Shown here piece after piece: positions 58,513-60,938 of a stretch of 60,938 bases of DNA. The first letter of the stretch is position 1, and every line of letters starts with the position of its first letter. The position numbers and the translations under genes are program-made. The notes below the pieces were generated by a model, which saw only the letters and a list, made by a program, of their open reading frames with translations, was not told the origin of the DNA and searched no databases. Source of the DNA: JAWWPY01 sp964412845 (GTDB lineage Bacteria; Actinomycetota; Actinomycetes; Streptosporangiales; Streptosporangiaceae); NCBI GenBank assembly GCA_964412845.1, contig CAYPQM010000013.1, forward strand, positions 1 through 60,938, written 5' to 3'.

Positions 58513-58844
58513 TGGGGATACGTCGCGGCGGAGGGGACTGGATCAGTTCAGCGGATATTGGCGGCGCAGGCGGCGGCGAATACCGCGAACCAGGCGATCG
58601 CCGCGAGGCCGGCCGCTGTCCGCGGCGGTCATCCGTCCACCCCGCGGTGAGGGCCGCACGGCGCCAGGTCCGCATTGCCCCCCGGCCGCGCCCGGCTCGG
58701 ATCACCCGATTGTTCTCGCGCGAACCGCGCGAGCAGATAGATCATTAAGGGATAAGTGATCCGAAGTACGATCGGGCGACGAAGATACCTGTGGGGGGGC
58801 GTGACGTCGAGCGCTCCGAGCCGACACGACACGAAGGAGTCCCG
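58513..58844. other. 332-bp intergenic region between the sigma gene and a small stress-like gene
   Basis: No convincing gene. A 67-codon minus-strand frame exists but has no homology I recognise. The right end carries GAAGGAG before the next ATG. ATAGATCATTAAGGGATAAGTGATC near 58736-58761 is a short AT-rich segment that may hold the promoter for the gene at 58845. Confidence 0.5.
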
Positions 58845-59147
58845 ATGCCCGAAGAGCTGATCTTGGAGTTCGCTGGTCTGACCGAAGCCGACTACGCCGC
58901 AGTCAACAGCAACCTAGGCCTCGACATGCATACGGGCGCGGGAGACTGGCCGGACGGGCTGATCTCGCATGCCGCCGGCACCGCCGATGACGGCAGTTTC
59001 GTCGTGATCGAGGTGTGGTCGTCCCGGGCGCAGCAGGCTAAGTTCATGGAATCGCAGCTGGGCGCGGCCCTGGCCGCGGGCGGCGTGACTTCCCCGCCCA
59101 CGGTTCGCTGGGTGCCGCTGCTGGCCCACCACCTGCCCGGAGCCTGA
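58845..59147 (+). CDS. Small alpha/beta-barrel (ABM-like) protein
   Basis: The ATG at 58845 follows GAAGGAG. The 100-residue protein reads MPEELILEFAGLTEADYAAVN, then GDWPDGLISHAAGTADDGSFVVIEVWSSRAQQAKFMESQLG. The HxAG and VVIEVWSS strand followed by a FMxxxLG helix matches a common actinobacterial group of dimeric ferredoxin-like proteins without known enzyme activity. It is convergent with the LURP-one gene. Confidence 0.78.
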   Translation: MPEELILEFAGLTEADYAAVNSNLGLDMHTGAGDWPDGLISHAAGTADDGSFVVIEVWSSRAQQAKFMESQLGAALAAGGVTSPPTVRWVPLLAHHLPGA

Positions 59148-59180
59148 GCCAGGCCGGCCGCGGTGCCGCCCGCCCGGGCG

Positions 59181-59687
59181 TTACCGCGGCCGGCGGTCTT
59201 CCTCGTCGTGGTGGATCCGGTCCAGGCAGACCGCGATGGCGAGGAAAAGCGCGTCATCCTGCCCCGGGGCCACATCCACCCCGTAGCTGTCGCGCAGCCG
59301 GAACCAGGAACGGGAGATCCGGGCCAGGACGGTGCCGCCGGAGCGGATCTCGAACTCCTTGTCCAGGATGTTGCCGACCGCCGCCAGCTCACCACCGCCG
59401 GGCAGCTCAACGACCGACCGATGATGCAAGGGGGAGATGAGCGCCTTTTTCACCGTCGCGATCACGGTGCCGTCGCGCTCGATTTCCATGCTGTCCCGGA
59501 AGGCCAGCAGCTTCTTGCGCACGGTCGCGACGACGGCCCCTGACGGGTCCTTGAGCTCGAAGGTCTCCCTGAGCCGCAGGGCCTTTCCGTCGACCAGGAA
59601 AGCCTTGTTGCCCTGCTCGTCGGTCACCCAGAAATCGTCCCCGATAGAAAAGACCTTTTCCCGTACCGAGTAGCGCATGCCGCCCAT
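59181..59687 (-). CDS. LURP-one-related (Tubby-like) protein
   Basis: A 168-residue protein: MRYSVREKVFSIGDDFWVTDEQGNKAFLVDGKALRLRETFELKDPSGAVVATVRKKLLAFRDSMEIERDG in pieces shows the repeated strand pattern of the LURP-one/DUF567 beta-barrel, followed by FEIRSGGTVLARISRSWFRLRDSYGVDV and LAIAVCLDRIHHDEE. The family is related to phospholipid scramblases and Tubby; bacterial roles are unknown. It starts 26 bases after the hydrolase stop and may be cotranscribed with it. Confidence 0.88.
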   Translation of the reverse strand: MGGMRYSVREKVFSIGDDFWVTDEQGNKAFLVDGKALRLRETFELKDPSGAVVATVRKKLLAFRDSMEIERDGTVIATVKKALISPLHHRSVVELPGGGELAAVGNILDKEFEIRSGGTVLARISRSWFRLRDSYGVDVAPGQDDALFLAIAVCLDRIHHDEEDRRPR

Positions 59688-59713
59688 GGTGCCACGCTCC
59701 GGGCAGCTCCCGG

Positions 59714-60619
59714 TCAGCTGACCCCGGTCACCGCGGCGATGCGCTCGATGATGTCGGGCCAGAGCTCCTCCGGGAGGTTATGTCCCATGCCCGGGTAGGA
59801 CACGAACGTTGCCCCAGCGATCCGCCGTGCTGTGTCCCGGCCGCCTTTGACCTTGAGCAGGGGGTCAGCCTCGCCGGAGATCACCAGCGTCGGCGCGGCA
59901 ATGGCCGACAGCGGCGGGAGCTTCTGGGCCCGCCCGGCCGCGAGCTGGCGCTGGGTGGACTTGGGGTCACGTGGACTGCGGTCGTAGCTGATTGCGGCGG
60001 TCGCGCGGGCCCACTCCTCGGGGAACGGGAAGCCGGGCGATGCGATCGTGCGGTAGATGAAGACGAGATTGTCGATCTCGCCGGATCGCGAGGTTGCGGG
60101 CTGCACCTTCCGCAGCTTCCGGAAGATGCCGAACTTGATGTAGCTGAGGGACCGGATCGGGCTGGCGTCGGCCGGCAGCCCCATGCAGCTGATCAGCGTC
60201 CGGACTCGCCCGGGATGCATCAGCGCCATCGCCTGGGCGAGCCCGGCGCCCAGGGAGCCGCCCATCACGTGGGCGCTCGGCCAGCCCACGGCGTCCAGCA
60301 CGGCGATCGCGTCGTCGAGCATGTCGAGCGCGGAGTACACCGGCGTGCTGCGGCCCAGTTGCGCCCGCCAGGGATTCTCCTGGCGGGCTGAGTCGAAATG
60401 GGTGGACAGCCCGGTGTCCCGGTTGTCGAACCGGACGACGGCGAACCCGCGGTCAACGAGTTGCTGGCACAGGCCGTCGGGCCACCAGACCATCTGGAAA
60501 TCCAGGCCCATGATCAGCAGCAGCGGCTCGCCCGTGGCGGGATCCCCGAACGTCTCGTAGGCGACCGAGACGTCACCGTTCCGGGCGTAGCGTGTCGGGC
60601 TGGGTCCGTCCGTGGCCAT
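59714..60619 (-). CDS. Alpha/beta hydrolase
   Basis: A 301-residue alpha/beta hydrolase: YARNGDVSVAYETFGDPATGEPLLLIMG at the start, FAVVRFDNRDTGLST, the nucleophile Ser in AHVMGGSLGAGLAQAMAL, acid Asp in LVISGEADPLLKVKGG and His in FVSYPGMGHNLPEELW. The DNRDTG segment is typical of the branch that contains haloperoxidase-like and aclacinomycin-methylesterase-like hydrolases. It is divergent from a TetR gene, with twin operator-like sites between them, so TetR probably represses both. Confidence 0.9.
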   Translation of the reverse strand: MATDGPSPTRYARNGDVSVAYETFGDPATGEPLLLIMGLDFQMVWWPDGLCQQLVDRGFAVVRFDNRDTGLSTHFDSARQENPWRAQLGRSTPVYSALDMLDDAIAVLDAVGWPSAHVMGGSLGAGLAQAMALMHPGRVRTLISCMGLPADASPIRSLSYIKFGIFRKLRKVQPATSRSGEIDNLVFIYRTIASPGFPFPEEWARATAAISYDRSPRDPKSTQRQLAAGRAQKLPPLSAIAAPTLVISGEADPLLKVKGGRDTARRIAGATFVSYPGMGHNLPEELWPDIIERIAAVTGVS

Positions 60620-60634
60620 GGCGCCTCTTCCTTA

Positions 60635-60688
60635 TTTGCAAACAGCGTTCGCGAAGTAGGATAGGCGTTTGGGCACAGTGTTCGCAAA
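60635..60688. promoter_or_regulatory. Pair of TetR-type operator sites in the divergent promoter
   Basis: TTTGCAAACAGCGTTCGCGAA (60635-60655, 21 bases) and a second 21-bp site at 60668-60688, read on the opposite strand, share a TTTGCxAACA core. Each is an imperfect palindrome with arms like TTTGC-AAC and GTT-GCAAA. Their centres are 33 bp apart, about three helical turns. They lie between the hydrolase and TetR start codons, as expected for a local repressor. Confidence 0.7.
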
Positions 60689-60720
60689 TGAGCGCGCCCC
60701 TGAGGGCGGGGAGGGTGGAC

Positions 60721-60938
60721 ATGGCACCGGGACGGTCCGGCGACGCCATCTGGCTGCGCCCTGAGCGCGCCCCGGCGGGGCGGCCGGCTCAGCGCAGCCG
60801 CGGCGAGATCACCGCCGCCGCCGTCGCGATCGCCGACCGGGACGGCCTGGACGCCGTATCCATGCGGCGGGTGGCGGCCGACCTCGGCACGGGCGCGGCC
60901 TCGCTCCAGGATCAAGGTCTCCGACACCGTAGCTGGCC
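60721..60938 (+). CDS. TetR-family regulator, N-terminal part, truncated at the window end
   Basis: The ATG at 60721 has GGGGAGG at good spacing. The sequence RGEITAAAVAIADRDGLDAVSMRRVAADLGTGAASL is a typical TetR helix-turn-helix. In this family that segment normally continues as YRYV or YWHV. Here it changes abruptly to QDQGLRHRSW, so the last roughly 35 bases do not look like TetR and may be an assembly artefact at a contig end. An in-frame ATG at 60688 would overlap the operator. It probably controls the divergent hydrolase gene. Confidence 0.78.
   Translation, partial: MAPGRSGDAIWLRPERAPAGRPAQRSRGEITAAAVAIADRDGLDAVSMRRVAADLGTGAASLQDQGLRHRSW

Noticed and set aside
58629..58832. 67-codon minus-strand frame as a small membrane protein
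   Set aside because: One hydrophobic patch only, no ribosome site, and it overlaps the probable promoter of the gene at 58845.

Overview
The window is very GC-rich actinobacterial DNA from a draft assembly. Both ends cut a gene, and two runs of exactly 100 N (47414-47513, 50829-50928) each sit inside a tandem repeat. Pointers to a Streptosporangiales-like actinomycete are a DUF574 methyltransferase, a mycothiol-isomerase-type protein next to an ECF sigma factor, IdeR-type iron boxes, a STAND/TPR ATPase, CAZymes with lectin modules, GTG starts, and many 4-base stop/start overlaps. No rRNA, tRNA, CRISPR array or intact insertion sequence was seen.

Layout. 1-6.6 kb: membrane AAA ATPase fragment, lipoprotein, AbiE toxin-antitoxin pair, secreted subtilase. 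6.8-9.7 kb: late cobalamin genes cobD-(cobT remnant)-cobU-cobS. 9.8-12.6 kb: a GlxA-type regulator with a DJ-1/PfpI partner, and a Fic protein. 12.8-16.4 kb: the efeUOB iron operon behind two IdeR-type boxes. 16.5-30.8 kb: a minus-strand catabolic operon of 13 genes in which LsrF-, LsrK-, LsrR- and LsrE-like proteins sit with an apionate-lactonase-like protein, several dehydrogenases and epimerases, and an APC permease instead of the Lsr ABC transporter. This is the most interesting part of the window. 30.9-39.8 kb: GMC oxidoreductase, Orn/Lys/Arg-decarboxylase-fold enzyme, GH9 lipoprotein, IclR-ALDH pair and a nucleotidyltransferase-like protein. 40-47 kb: metallophosphoesterase, APC permease, a dimethylglycine/sarcosine-dehydrogenase-like flavoprotein and its own EtfBA. 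47-51.7 kb: STAND/TPR ATPase, methyltransferase, a minisatellite and a permuted NlpC/P60-like protein. 51.7-60.9 kb: a 58-aa membrane protein, DUF998, DUF574 methyltransferase, SDR, secreted GH18-lectin protein, small alpha/beta-barrel proteins, ECF sigma/partner pair, LURP-one protein, and an alpha/beta hydrolase divergent from a truncated TetR gene.

How parts work together (inference unless stated). The 16.5-30.8 kb operon looks like a complete route: uptake, lactone opening or epimerisation, oxidation, phosphorylation by the LsrK-like kinase, and thiolytic or aldol cleavage by the LsrF-like enzyme, under a SorC/LsrR-type regulator. The flavoprotein at 42.7 kb is expected to pass electrons to the adjacent ETF. 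Iron import is separated from the upstream catabolic operon by a strong hairpin and has its own iron-responsive promoter. Short tandem duplications recur at many places and have altered protein N-termini, a gene junction and intergenic DNA.
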